A stretch of DNA of 64,000 nt. Source: Plumapathes pennacea (Eukaryota > Cnidaria > Anthozoa > Antipatharia > Myriopathidae). Numbering within the stretch: position 1 is the stretch's first letter; every line of letters starts with the position of its first letter. Made by a program: the position numbers and the translations under genes. The stretch is from positions 20,580,331 through 20,644,330 of the forward strand of contig OZ038465.1 of assembly GCA_964036295.1 (NCBI GenBank), written 5' to 3'. Of this stretch, positions 13,848 to 25,019 are shown piece by piece. Below the pieces are notes generated by a model. It was not told the DNA's origin. It saw only the letters and a list, made by a program, of their open reading frames with translations, and ran no database searches.

Positions 13848-14306
13848 AATAACATGCATACAATAATTTCTGCATTCTGATTGGCTGGGCGCACGTCAAT
13901 TTATCCCAAACAGTGCAGAAATGTGAAATTAAGAGTGCAGAAATTTGAAATTAAAAATTGCCGACAGCTGGCGCGCGTATTTGTAAAGCCAAACAAAACA
14001 GAAAGCATGTTTTTATCGTTCCTTAGGACGATTCCGATCCTGTTTACGAGAAAACAAAGTTTTTGAGACACTTGTCATTGCAACGAAATTGAAAAAATAT
14101 TTTCGCCGTAAATTATTGTATGCATGTTATTAACAAGTAATCACATGATTTCTCGTGCAATTTTGGAATAAATGAGCACTCGTAAATTTTTCAAAGACCA
14201 CAAATTGCACTCGCGCGGCGCTCGTGCAATTTTGTGGTCTTTGAAAAATTTACTCGTGCTAATTTATTCCAAATTGCACTCGAAATCATGCGATTACCTA
14301 TACTAA
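13848..14306. mobile_element. ~455-bp element with long hairpin, present only behind receptor A
   Basis: Copy A reads TCTGTTAA, then TAACATGCATACAATAATTTCTGC ... CATGCGATTACCTATACTAATG, then TTATTCAAGTTG. Copy B reads TCTGTTAATGTTATTCAAGTTG directly (61,570). The element holds a near-perfect hairpin (14,139-14,297: TCGTGCAATTTTGGAATAAAT ... ATTTATTCC-AAATTGCACTCGA). A diverged relative is at 45,748-46,140. Confidence 0.78.
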
Positions 14307-14394
14307 TGTTATTCAAGTTGTCAGTTACACTTTCTTAAGCCTACTATAATGATAACGACAATAAAGGCGATTATATATTGCAGTTGCAAGGTTT

Positions 14395-14662
14395 GCTACA
14401 TCGGGGGTAGAAGCGGAATATTGAATATCGTGGTTGAAAACTGAGGAACATTGAATATTTGCCTGAAAAAATATACTGAATACGGGATATTTCAATAAAG
14501 CGCATGACAAATAGAGAAGAGGGAATATTCTAAAAAGAATAAGGAATATCCAAAAAAAAAAAAGAAAAAAAAAGTTAGTAAGGAATGGGAATATTTACCT
14601 CAGGAGAGCAGAGGAATATGGAATTTTCAGAGTAAAAATATTCCGCTTCTACCCCCGATGCT
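14395..14662. repeat. Inverted-repeat element with GGGGGTAGAAGCGGAATATT ends (A)
   Basis: CATCGGGGGTAGAAGCGGAA at the left and its reverse complement TTCCGCTTCTACCCCCGATG at the right. The interior is rich in GAATAT. The matching copy behind receptor B is at 61,664-61,916. Confidence 0.65.
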
Positions 14663-15238
14663 ACACTCAGTGCCGATATGAACTTTTACTCTCAAGTCTT
14701 GTTTAACAGCGGTAGCTATACGCCATATGATAGATATCTTAATTCTATAAGCCTAGTACTATGTCCCTCAAAATTTAAACAACTTGGGCACTCAAGGCAA
14801 ATGAAAGCAGAATGGTGTAACAGATGGGTAACCTAACTCGATTGTTGCCGCTCACTGAAGTCAATCGAGTGAAGGCAGCGTATGTATCGGCAACCGAATT
14901 ATAAATTATGTTCCTCGCTCTGACCATTCAGAACACTCAATACACTGGCGATTAAGTGTCCAATACCCGGAATGGCTTGCTTCCAGACTCCGTGAAATGG
15001 AAGAGTTTGAACTTTAGAGACAGAGAATTTGTGGAAGACTGTTTGTGAAGGTTGTAGTTGACGCCGAGTTGACATGGGTGCTTCGAAACAGACCAAATAA
15101 CTCAACAAAATCCACGCAAAAACAGTCGTATCGACCGCGCTGCGTTTTTTATCCCAGGGCTTTAGAATCGTCATCTGGACAACGATCCAACTCCAGCCGA
15201 GAACAGTGTGACAAGAAGACAAAAGGCAATTGCTTACT

Positions 15239-15311
15239 TCAGAATGGTGAATTCATCCCTAACTTGATACCAAACTGGAGCTTGGCTCTTTTCTGATATT
15301 GAGTCCAAAAC
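15239..15311 (-). pseudogene. Decayed copy of TMEM94 last exon, downstream of receptor A
   Basis: The minus strand still encodes YQKRAKLQFG and KLGMNSPF-stop, with T to I in GTKLG. Flanking sequence matches that around 27,400-27,600. The splice acceptor has changed: the intact copy ends TTGTAG before GTTTTGG, but here one substitution gives TGTAAG before TTTTGG, moving the AG by one base and breaking phase. No other TMEM94 exon is present nearby; homology stops near 15,547, about where the preceding exon would begin. It is a passenger of receptor-gene duplication, not a gene. Confidence 0.8.
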
Positions 15312-15639
15312 TTACAAAATCAAAAGAATAGATAAGTACAATATGCTAATTGCATTTTTATCCACATAAGTATTACAATTTTCTCGAATGTGATTGGTGC
15401 ATCAACCTCCATATAAATTGTAATCGGAAGAAAGCGCGGTCATATTCCTCTAATTTTATTTTATTGATATGAGTTGAAACCATATAGCAAAAACCAAACT
15501 AACAACAACAGAAAACAAAACAACAAGAACAAAACAAACCGCACTTACTTATATTTTGTTGATTCTATTTTATTGACGTCAGTTGGAACCACAGCAAAAA
15601 CAAAACAAATAACAGAAAACAAGACAATTGTTGGTCTTT

Positions 15640-16420
15640 CATAACAAAACAATTGTTGGTCTTTCATAAAACAGCCGCAAGTACAATATTTCGCGCACAT
15701 TTTATAAATTAATTGCTTTGCTAATTTTCATAAATTCTACATGAGCCTATTAAGCAACCCGTTCAGAAAATTAAACCATCACTTCTTCGATAAACATGAG
15801 TCCCCAAGCAAATATGTAAGTCTATGTACATATCTGTTACTCAACTAACTTTCTTATAAACGAACGCGAGGTCTGTACGGAGAAATATCAGACCAAGGTC
15901 TTGGCGGTACGGCCCCCTGCCGCTTTGGCCTTTAGTTGATTCCACATATATTCTATACCGACGCAGTTCTCACGAGTACTAGCATTCCATTGAATTGAAT
16001 CTGCGCCATAAAGTCGGTTACTCCTACAGTTACTGCCTGTCGTAGTTCAGTTTTGCAACAAAGGTATCAATGACTAACAAAATTATAATTATAAAGTTAT
16101 TAGTTTAATTAAATCCATTTAAAGTCTTTCACTACTCAGTCCCCCCGTTGGTCGATTCTTTTCCTTTTTGATTCTGCTCTATTTTAACAGTTCACTGTTC
16201 TCTACGTGTATTCCAGAGCGATGACGTGTATAAAGAAGTCTAACATCACCGTGTAAGTAAATAGATCTGCTGATGCACATTTTTGAGCTAATTGTAAGTA
16301 ATTTTATTCTTTGCGACCTGCTTTGAACCATTATCAATTTGAAAACCGGTCAAGGGCAGTGTATTTGCCTCGCCTTAGAATGGGACCTAATGAAGCTCTT
16401 GAAGCTCAAGCAACCAGTGC
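15640..16420 (+). pseudogene. Orphan duplicated receptor exons behind copy A
   Basis: A second, degenerate copy of the 8,460-9,425 region. The LRR exon corresponding to 8558-8629 is recognisable at about 15,743-15,816 (NPFRKL.H..F), but its acceptor TCTACAG has become TCTACAT and a base is inserted in GATAAACATGAG. The next exon is at 16217-16252 with 24 nt deleted and a good GTGTAAGT donor. Homology ends near 16,400. It can only be a relic of unequal exchange among receptor copies. Confidence 0.8.
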
Positions 16421-16609
16421 CAGAACGAACAAACGCCACTCCAACGTCGTTCTTCAAGTGGCACCTAGCTACTGCGCATGCTCTTTGTGTTGTACCGCGA
16501 AGGAGCCCATTCATACTCATACATTTTCCGCGGAAGCGATGTGTGTCATACGATCGACGATAACATGAGAAGATGTAAGTTAAGAAAGTAGATGTGAACT
16601 AGTGGGCAA

Positions 16610-16895
16610 CTGAAATATTGGATCGCCTATCAATGTGACAATATAGTTTTTTTTTTTCTTCTTAGTTTTTGACCAGGATTTTTGTTAATTGTACGTTTCA
16701 ACATCACCAGCTGTCCCACAGTAAACCTCTGTGGTTTCTTGTGCGCATTTTTAACATCAATTTTCTGATGCCCTGGAGAAGAAGCTAGTAAAATAATCAG
16801 TTGAAAATAATCATGGTACAAAGCGGGTTTTTCCTCCATTCGCCAGTGAAGAGTCGGACAGAAAATGAAGAAAAACAAATAGGTACACCGACAAA
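16610..16895 (+). repeat. Left copy of direct repeat bracketing the MACPF block
   Basis: AGTTTTTGACCAGGATTTTTGTTAATTG through GCTGTCCCACAGTAAAC, TTTCTTGTGCGCATTTTTAAC and GAAGAGTCGGACAGA matches the right copy at 25,020-25,320 in the same orientation. Confidence 0.65.
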
Positions 16896-16929
16896 AAATG
16901 AAATGGAGAAAAACAAAAAGAACCCGGAA

Positions 16930-17286
16930 TTATTATGACGTTGTCTGCAGTAGTAAAAACAAACGTGACTTAGATCGTCTTCAAAAGTTACAAAACCGTG
17001 CCGCCCGGCCGGGTTACTACAAGTGCTACGTATGGCGTCCGGTCATACAACATATTCAAGTCCCTCAGATGGGACAATCTTACTGAAAGGCGTTTTAAGC
17101 ACGAAATAATTCCTGTTTACAAAGTCATGAACAATATAACCCCACAGTACCTCAAATCGCAGTTTTCAAGACTGAGCGATAGCAACCACTATGGTCTAAG
17201 GGGCCAAGAAACTAAACTTTCGTTGCCTCTTCGAAAAACAAAGTTCACCAGAAAAACCTTTAGGTTTAGAGCTACCTCAAGATAGA
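16930..17286 (+). mobile_element. 5'-truncated LINE (non-LTR retrotransposon) 3' end
   Basis: Frame-shifted remnants of a reverse-transcriptase C-terminus: DLDRLQKLQNRAAR, then in another frame the typical continuation LRWDNLTERRFKHEI and VYKVMNNITPQYL. The L-KLQNRAAR block is the common end of CR1/L2/RTE-type LINE proteins. The fragment is only about 350 bp and needs at least one frame change near 17,000. It lies between the left copy of the bracketing direct repeat and the MACPF gene. Not functional. Confidence 0.7.
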
Positions 17287-17536
17287 AAATCTTAGCCGAT
17301 GAGATAAGATCTACCAAGAAGTTACCTCGTTTTAAGCAAGTTTTACACAACCACTGTCTCCCCACTCTATAAACTGAGTTAGTCACGACGTTTAGTAATT
17401 ATTTCAACATTATTATATCTTTGATATAATAGATATAAGTACACGGTTTTTATAAAAAAAGCAATTGTAAAATTGATGAAATTCTTGTTTATAAATAAAG
17501 TTATGTCTGTTTCTCTTTCCACTTCCCTTTCCTTCC

Positions 17537-17573
17537 CCCCCCCCCCCCCCACCACCTCCCCCCCCCCCCCCTC
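17537..17573. repeat. Poly-C tract
   Basis: C-run of about 35 with ACCACCT in the middle, between the LINE fragment and the MACPF 3' end, followed by (GTCTTT)n. Similar C-tracts at 38,961-38,993 and 43,040-43,054. Confidence 0.8.
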
Positions 17574-17758
17574 CATCACTTAGGTGTGTTATCAACCTGT
17601 CGTTGTCTTTGTCTTTGTCTTTGTCTCTGTCTCTCATCTTATCAATTTCCCTGTCTCTTGAGCGAAGGATGAACCACCCATTTCAGGAAACCACAATTTC
17701 AGATAGCATAATCATTTTAAGACACCATCAACTGTTTTCAGCAATAACAATATCACCT

Positions 17759-17764
17759 TTTATT
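17759..17764 (-). terminator. Polyadenylation signal for the MACPF gene
   Basis: AATAAA on the minus strand (TTTATT on plus), 78 bp after the MACPF stop codon. This is the usual distance and the only good signal close by. Confidence 0.5.
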
Positions 17765-17841
17765 GTATAACTCGCTGTCATTGCATGACGTTACAAGTAC
17801 AGTAGTAAGAAAATAACTCATTTCGCTATGTCTTGATGCGA

Positions 17842-19353
17842 TTAGTTGAAGTCAAATTCTTCTGTACTTCCATCATCTTTGATTCCTTCTTCTCCTTCGT
17901 TAACTTGCTCCCCAAAACGGCCAAGCATCTTCCTGGATACCTTCATCTTCTTGGACCCCTTCTTGTTTTTCTTTGATTTATCCCCACAAGCCATGGCGTC
18001 CAAGTACAAGGCCTTCTTGCTGTCCAGCGACCATATGATCTTTCCTTCCGTACGTTCGTGCCTGCATGAGCACTTGGAACCCCACACCTTCCAGTCGCAT
18101 CCATTCCAGTGCATATCAGTGCCATAATAAGGAGCAGCTGTTGTTCTTCTTTTACCAGTGTCCGAAGTCTTTGAGTCGTAGCGAATGCACGAGTCACCAT
18201 AACAACCGCAATACACGCCTACACGATAATGGCAGTCGTTGTCGCTGTGACAACCTTCGGGTGCAAGCGAGCACTGGTATTCGGGCCTGTCGGGTTTGCT
18301 ATTTGGTGACAACTCAAACCTTTGCAGTACTTGCTTATGCTTTGCTACATACGGACAGCCGAAGTTCAGGTAGCCTTTGTAGTAATACTCCAGGTTGATA
18401 GCTTTGGCGAGGTCTTTAGATGACGAAAACTTTTCCTGTAGGACCTCCCATATTGGTTTGAGTTTGAATTGGATCGCTGCCGGGCTGGAGTACCCTTCGT
18501 TCATAAACTTTTCAATCAGTTTGTCAGATCGTTTATTCACAAGTGCACCGCGAGTTTCCGCGTTGCCCCCTCTGACGGTCAATGAACTGACCATTTCCAA
18601 GCTTGTGACCCTGGAGATATCTTTATCGGTAATGCCGGCACAGAGCGACACATTCAGTTTCTTTACGCCGACATCTCCAGCCAGAGAAATGCAGCTTTTG
18701 ACGGTGAAATCTCGTTCGGTGTAAGTCTTCTCGGATTTGGAAAAAGAGTACTGGTCGATACTGGAACCATAGATGACTTCTGTCACGAGGTGCGAGCCGT
18801 ACTCTTTCAGAAAGATGTTATACTTTCTCCAAGATTCATACTGCCATGGCGAGGGGATGGTGACTTCCAAGTCTTGAAAGGTCTTGATAAGGCTCGGATT
18901 GAGCTTGCCTTCGTGAAGGCAGTCTGTTTCAACCAACTGCTTGTATGCCTTTGAAGCCATCTTTAAGGAATCGCCGCTGACTTTGCGCTCAGAAGAACTG
19001 ATAGACTTGGTGGTTGCATCGAGCGTAGCTGCCATGGAAAAATCGGCTTCATATGATCCACGCAGATTAGTGGTAGACGCGATGCTGGAATAAAATGAGG
19101 CTGTGTCTCTGTAATAGTCGTCATGTCTGTACGATACCTGGAGATCTTCTTTCCTTATGCAATCTTTAGGGAGAGAATCAAAGATGTGACCTCCGTTTGG
19201 GATGGAACCCAATAGGTTTGTGTCTGGGACGTAGATGGACTCTCCAAGTGAAAGCGGTACATCATCTTTGGCAACGCAAGCTCCAAGGGTGACGAACAAA
19301 ATGAAAGCGGCTAGCATCTTGTCGCGTGTTGCTTGTAGATAGTGTCTAACCAT
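17842..19353 (-). CDS. MACPF-domain secreted protein, similar to sea-anemone 60-kDa MACPF toxins
   Basis: Single uninterrupted minus-strand frame of 503 codons. The second Met, at codon 13, gives a better signal peptide (MLAAFILFVTLGACVA), so that start is likely used. The mature part carries the MACPF signature YGSHLVTEVIYG at about residue 190, followed by the expected helix-rich segment. A cysteine-rich EGF-like region follows (CHSDNDCHYRVGVYCGCYGDSC, ~370-390), then a CDWKVWGSKCSC block and a lysine-rich, acidic tail ending STEEFDFN. This layout matches the MACPF plus EGF-like proteins of sea-anemone nematocyst venom. MACPF proteins act by inserting oligomeric pores in membranes; whether this one serves venom, immunity or development cannot be told. 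A minus-strand AATAAA lies at 17764-17759, about 80 bp past the stop. No frameshift or internal stop. Confidence 0.88.
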   Translation of the reverse strand: MVRHYLQATRDKMLAAFILFVTLGACVAKDDVPLSLGESIYVPDTNLLGSIPNGGHIFDSLPKDCIRKEDLQVSYRHDDYYRDTASFYSSIASTTNLRGSYEADFSMAATLDATTKSISSSERKVSGDSLKMASKAYKQLVETDCLHEGKLNPSLIKTFQDLEVTIPSPWQYESWRKYNIFLKEYGSHLVTEVIYGSSIDQYSFSKSEKTYTERDFTVKSCISLAGDVGVKKLNVSLCAGITDKDISRVTSLEMVSSLTVRGGNAETRGALVNKRSDKLIEKFMNEGYSSPAAIQFKLKPIWEVLQEKFSSSKDLAKAINLEYYYKGYLNFGCPYVAKHKQVLQRFELSPNSKPDRPEYQCSLAPEGCHSDNDCHYRVGVYCGCYGDSCIRYDSKTSDTGKRRTTAAPYYGTDMHWNGCDWKVWGSKCSCRHERTEGKIIWSLDSKKALYLDAMACGDKSKKNKKGSKKMKVSRKMLGRFGEQVNEGEEGIKDDGSTEEFDFN

Positions 19354-20117
19354 GGAATGGATGTGAATGTTGTGTAGCGCTTCCTTAAAAACAGTAATGT
19401 ATAGGTAATGTAGGTGAAAGGTGAACAGGTATTCTTACATGATTGAACATGAGATCACACATGGCTGAGTAAGCAAAGGAAAAACGGATAAAGGCGAACC
19501 TGTAGACCTGACAGCATACATGGACGAATAAACAAAATGATTGAAAGAGGGGACCAATTCGATTAACATTTACACGTGTACTTTAAAAGTTCGATCATTA
19601 CTCTAACGCGACTAAAATGACTTTAATCTGTTGGAATTGTGTAAAGCTCTACGGATACAAGTCTCAAATGCATAACTGCAACAGCATTTGGCCATGGTAT
19701 TGAATTAGAGTGTGTTTAACTTGTGGAAAAAGTGGCCCAACTTGTAAAATACACTTGTAAATGTTTTATTGAATTGACCCCAGATATGGCAAACTAAGCA
19801 CTCGTAGAAAGTGGCAGAAACGAAGGATTGACGATAACATGTGCGTTAGGAGATTAGATGAGAAGTATGGGAAAATCGCCTATAAACGTGACCATTGTTT
19901 TTTTTATTTTCTTAGTTTTTGACCAGGATTTTTGTGCGTGTGGTTGTTGTGTAGCGCTTCCTTAAAGACAGTAATGTATAAGTAATGTAGGTGAAAGGTG
20001 AACAGGTATTCTTACATGATTGAACATGAGATCACACATGGCTGAATAAGCAGAGGAAATGTGGATAAAGGCAAACCTGTAAACCTGACAACAGACATGG
20101 ACGAATAAACTTAATAA

Positions 20118-20465
20118 ATTTCCACTGGTTTGCCGTGGTGTGGACTCTTATTTACCACGATTTACGGCATCACATGGTCAAAATGTTGTGGACTCACGAG
20201 GCGCTTCGCCGAGTGAGTCCACAACAAATTTTGACCTTGTGATGGCGTAAATCGTGGTAAATAAGAGTCCACACAACGGCAAACCAGTGGAAATTTGTTT
20301 TTTACCACACTATTTAGAATATACAAGAAAATTTCGCTGTATTTCGTTGCAAAACGTACCACGCTGGCGTCAGCTGGCGTCACATCGTTGTCTGCACTCT
20401 TATTTACCACGGTTAATCGACCAATCAGAGAGCGAGAAAATAGTGTGTTGTGGTAAAAAACATCG
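20118..20465. mobile_element. Palindromic element in the second upstream unit
   Basis: CCACTGGTTTGCCGTGGTGTGG near 20,123 pairs with CCACACAACGGCAAACCAGTGG near 20,291 in a long hairpin around GAGGCGCTTCGCC. A further stretch with TTTTACCACACTATT and AATAGTGTGTTGTGGTAAAA ends the insertion. The other units show the uninterrupted site (GACGAATAAAC...GAAAGGAGGGACC). Confidence 0.7.
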
Positions 20466-20847
20466 TTTGAAAGGAGGGACCAATTCAATTAACATTTACA
20501 CGTGTACTTTAGAAGTTCGATCATTACTCTAACGCGACTAAAATGACTTTAATCTGTTAGAATTCTGTAAAGCTCTAGATACAAGTCTCAAATGCATGAC
20601 TGCAACAGCATTTTGCCATGGTATTGAAATAAAATGTGTTTTAACGTGTGTGGAAATTGGCCTAACTTGTAAAATACACTTGTAAATGTTTTACTGAATT
20701 GACTCCAGATATGGCAAACCAAGCACTCGTAGAAAGTGGCAGAAATGAAGGATTGACAATAACATGTAAATTAGAAGATTAGATGAGAAGTATGGGGAAA
20801 TTAGGCAACTAAAAAATTGGGTCGCCTATCAACGTGACCATTGTTTT

Positions 20848-22381
20848 TAAGGTCGGCGTCTCACGAAAGTGAGAAGCAAGACCTTATTGCGGCCACGACA
20901 CCGTCAGTCCGTCAGTCAGTCAGTCAGTCAGTCCGTCATCTGTGTCAACAATAGACTTCCAAATTAGGAAGTTTATTCCAAATTTGGGCACGATCACGCA
21001 TGATGAAATACATTTCAAGAGATCGACTAACTTTGAAGGCATGGAATTTTACGACCTTTTAATCACGGCTTTTGGTATGAAAGTATGAATGCGGAAGACG
21101 CTCCAAAGGTTTATACTTGCTCTTGGCCGATACCTCGAGTGTTTCAAGCATCGCCCGGTTTTCCTGATAAACTCTGTGTGAAAACAACATTTCATACTGG
21201 CGTAACGGTACGGACTTTATATCGATCGTGCAGTTATCATTTTGTGTGAATGTTTCAGTCGGATGACCTTACACAGGAACCCGGCATTCATCTCTATCGA
21301 CACTCATTGTGCAGTGGACGCGCGCGATTTAGTTGTTTACATTCCTCAGTTTAAATTTGCCTGGATAACTTACCACAAGACTTGAAGTATATTGTGTATG
21401 CCGAAGCCCTTGAACGAAAGGTTACTTTGGTGTTCTTCGTTGATAATGAGTTACAATTATTAAGAGTTCGCTCGAACGAACTATGTAAGAAAACAACACA
21501 TTCTTGTACGTATGTACGGATTCAGTCATCCGGTTAATATTTATCTGTTTCATCGGATTACCGAGACCGTAAAAATGTGAACCTTCTATGACAGGTCATT
21601 CATGTGACTATAATAAACTTCACTCTTGAAAAAGCATTTTGTATTCGTCGTCATTTGAACCCGAGTTAATGATTACCGTGAATATGTATACCGCTTGGAA
21701 GGAAGTTACGCCGCTCAAAATGATTTGAACACCGGTAAAGCGGGCAAGGTTTGTGCACTTTAGAATATATCCTTGTCAATGTTCGCTTTGAGTTGAGAGG
21801 ATTAGGCCACTTTGAGGTTTACGAGAAGTTATTTGACTCTGAGCTGAGCCGATTGCCTCATTAAATATGCATGTTACGCTTGATTGAGTGCAAGCGTGTT
21901 GCCCTGCACAGTAGTAAAGCGTGACGTCTTATTTTGCAAAATTTTCCATTCGAATCTCTAAACATACACAGCTGCTGCACAAACGTGTGCAAAGTTTCAA
22001 ATCGCTAGCCCTACTGACAGCAACCAGATAGCTCCATATTGAACTATCTTATTTAGCATCAGTTTTAAATCAAAGGAACCATTAACACCAAATAGGAGGG
22101 TTTGGTATTGAGCAATTTGAACTTCAATAGCCCACATCTCAGCTGTTCAATGCGCTAAAGAGCTAATTTTTTGTGTGACCGTTTTTAGACAGGGCATTCC
22201 ACAGAATTAATTAAATTAAACTAAAATTAAACTAAAATCCATATTCGGATATTTTTTGTGACATCACTTTACCACTATATTCACTCAAGGCAATCCCTAC
22301 TTTAGAGCAGTTAAGACACAAGCCTGTTGTACGAACTAGACCACAACCAAAGTCTGCCAATCAAAAAGATAGCCGACCTTA
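20848..22381. mobile_element. ~1.5-kb insertion between upstream units
   Basis: Begins TAAGGTCGGC and ends GCCGACCTTA (short inverted ends), and splits CCATTGTTTT from ATTTTCTTAG, which are adjacent in other units. Contains a GTCAGTCAGTCAGTC stretch near 20,905 and no coding frame of note. Probably a non-autonomous DNA transposon; no clear target duplication seen. Confidence 0.55.
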
Positions 22382-22835
22382 CAGCGGCATCGCTGCTTTG
22401 ATTTTATTTTCTTAGTTTTTGACCAGGATTTTTGTGCGTGTGGTTGTTGTATAGCGCTTCCTGAAATAACAGTAATGTATAAGTAATGTAGGTGAAAGGT
22501 GAACAGGTATTCTTACATGACTGAACATGAGATCACACATGGCTGAATAAGCAGAGGAAAAGCGGATAAAGGTAAACCTGCTGTAAACCTGACAACAGAC
22601 ATGGACGAATAAACAAAATAATCGAAAGGAGGGACCAATTCAATTAACATTTACAAATTTATTTTAAAAGTTCGACCATTACTCCAACGCCACTAAAATG
22701 ACTTTAATCTGTTGGAATTCTGTAAAACTTTACGGATACAAGTCTCAAATGCATAACTGCAACAGCCTTTGGCCATCGTATTGAATTGAAGTGTGTTTTA
22801 ACTTGTTAAACAAGACTAGCCTTGCCAGTGAGCTC

Positions 22836-23870
22836 GCGGCGCGAGTTGGGTCGAGACCAGAATATAAAATGGAAAGTAGGGGACAAGAGCGGAACTCCCA
22901 AGAGAGACTTCCAATTTCTCACCATAAAAATATCACACAGTATAGAGAACTTGGCTTTTGACACCTTGCTCTTTTGACACCTTGATTAAACTAAAAATTA
23001 TTATTATAACACTCATGAGCGACCCTGCATCTTGAGAATGCGTGACATATCTTTTTATGCACAATCGATTATGACAGTTTGACCTTGACTCTTATTTCTA
23101 ATCAGGGGCCACGATTAATCCAGCCTTCGCTTCACTACTTATGTGTTTTCTTTTATTAACTCAATACGTTTCTTCTATCAGGCTTTCGAGTATTCGTGCT
23201 CTGTAACAAATATAAAATTGAAAGCGAGGAATGTTACACGAGAGATGTTTACAATATTATTGCGCTTTTGTTCACAGTGTGTTCAGTCCATTTGTGACTG
23301 CAAACTCAATCCTCAGAATTATTTCGGTGTATTTTTCATTTCTGGTATTCAATGACCATTGCGAAACAAAGGCTATATGATCGAATGAAAGAAACACTTC
23401 AACAGGCAATGTACGATACGCAGAAGAATTTTATGAGGCAACAGATGTCATGCACAGAGTAAAGCATAAAGCGTCATTGTTTTACGGCTAAAGCTCACCG
23501 TAGCTTTGGTTTCTGTTTCGCCCTGTTATCTTCCCAAAAGTATTTCGTGTCGCCACAGAAAGTTTCGTCGGGACTAAATATTTATCGGCGATAGCGGTAT
23601 CCATCAAATATTTGTTTACGGCTATTCTCAAAGCTTCCGCGGTGAACGCGAGCCAAAATCGTTCCCGAAAATCCAGTTTATCAGTGCATATTCCACAGAG
23701 CCAAATGGTGTTGAGTTTGGGTGGGATGCAGTTTACTTTTACACACAAGTAACGAGCAATTCACTGGCCACATCTCGAGTTGTTTAGTGAAGTCAATTAC
23801 GTCATCGCTTAGCACGTGATAATATGAACTAATCACCGTGTGCTGATTCTCGACCCACAAAAAGGAAAAA
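22836..23870 (-). repeat. Inverted copy of the 390-1175 region, inserted in the third unit
   Basis: Reads as the reverse complement of 390-1,175 (for example AGAGAACTTGGCTTTTGACACC at 22,945 against GTGTCAAAAGCCAAGTTCTCT at 1,031), with some extra segments. The same sequence occurs a third time at 48,360-49,145. Short open frames inside it are shared by all copies but show no recognisable domain; a dispersed repeat is the simplest reading. Confidence 0.65.
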
Positions 23871-24210
23871 TATAAAAATAAAAATTTGCGTTTTTAAGCT
23901 CGCTTGGGCCCCAGGCCCCCGCCAGCAAAAAATGGCCCAACCTGTAAAATACACTTGCAAATGTTTTATTGAATTGACCCCAGATATGGCAAACCAAGCA
24001 CTCGTAGAAAGTGGCAGAAACGAAGAATTGACAATAACATGTAAGTTAGGAGATTAATTGGGAACTTAAAAATTAGATCGCCTATCAACGTGACCATTGT
24101 CTTTTCATTTTCTTAGTTTTTGACTAGGAGTTTTGTGCGTGTGGTTGTTGTGTAGCGCTTCCTGAAATAACAGTAATGTATAAGTAATGTAGGTGAAAGG
24201 TGAACAGGTA

Positions 24211-24524
24211 GAGCCGTTTTCGGATGACTGTCGAAAACCAAAACCAAAGTAATCACACAGGCCAATCACAGAGACTGAGAAAAAACAGTTCAGCCAATTG
24301 GAAGCCAAAGTAACTTGCGTTTGGTCTTGCGTTTGGTTTTACTTTCCAATCAGCATTGCGAGTACACGCCATCGCTTGCGTGAGAAGTGTTTGGTTTTGG
24401 TTTTGGTTTTGTTCCTGATTGGCTGAGCATGCTGACAAACTCGTGTGGACCAATCCGAAAGCGAAGCAAACGCAAAACCAAAGCAATCACACGATTACTT
24501 TCGACAGTCATCCGAAAACCGCTC
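24211..24524. mobile_element. 314-bp TA-flanked inverted-repeat MITE
   Basis: Ends GAGCCGTTTTCGGATGACTG and its near reverse complement (CAGTCATCCGAAAACCGCTC), flanked by TA. It interrupts the repeat unit upstream of the MACPF gene: the other units read AACAGGTATTCTTACATG without it, which confirms the empty site. Relatives lie near 1,655-1,750, 39,126-39,550, 41,002-41,290 and 49,626-49,720. Confidence 0.8.
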
Positions 24525-25019
24525 TATTCTTACATGATTGAACATGAGATCACACATGGCTGAATAAGCAGAGGAAAAGCGGATAAAGGCAAACCTGTAA
24601 ACCTGACAACAGACATGGACGAATAAACAAATTGATTGAAAGGAGGGACCAATTCAATTAACATTTACACGTGTACTTTAAAAGTTCGATCATTACTCTA
24701 ACGCGACTAAAATGACTTTAATCTGTTGGAATTCTGTAAAACTTTACGGATACAAGTCTCGAATGCATAACTGCAACGGCAGTTGGCCTTGGTATTCAAT
24801 TAAAATGTGTTTTAAATATGTGGTAAAAGTGGCCTAACTTGTAAAATACACTTGTAAATGTTTTATTTAATTGACTCCAGATATGGCAAACCAAGCACTC
24901 GTAGAAAGTGGCAGAAACGAAGGATACTAAATAAGGGAGAGTAAATAGGAACTACGGGGCAATTGGGCAACTAAAAAAATTGGATCGCCTATTACCGATA
25001 CGATTGTTTTTCTATTTTT

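Larger units (their letters stand above)
1..16560. repeat. Left copy of large duplicated segment (A)
   Basis: Aligns to 47,970-64,000 at about 98-99 % with small indels, in the same orientation, over receptor exons, introns and 3' flank. The left boundary cannot be seen because A starts at position 1. The right end of the match is at or beyond the window end. Confidence 0.9.
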
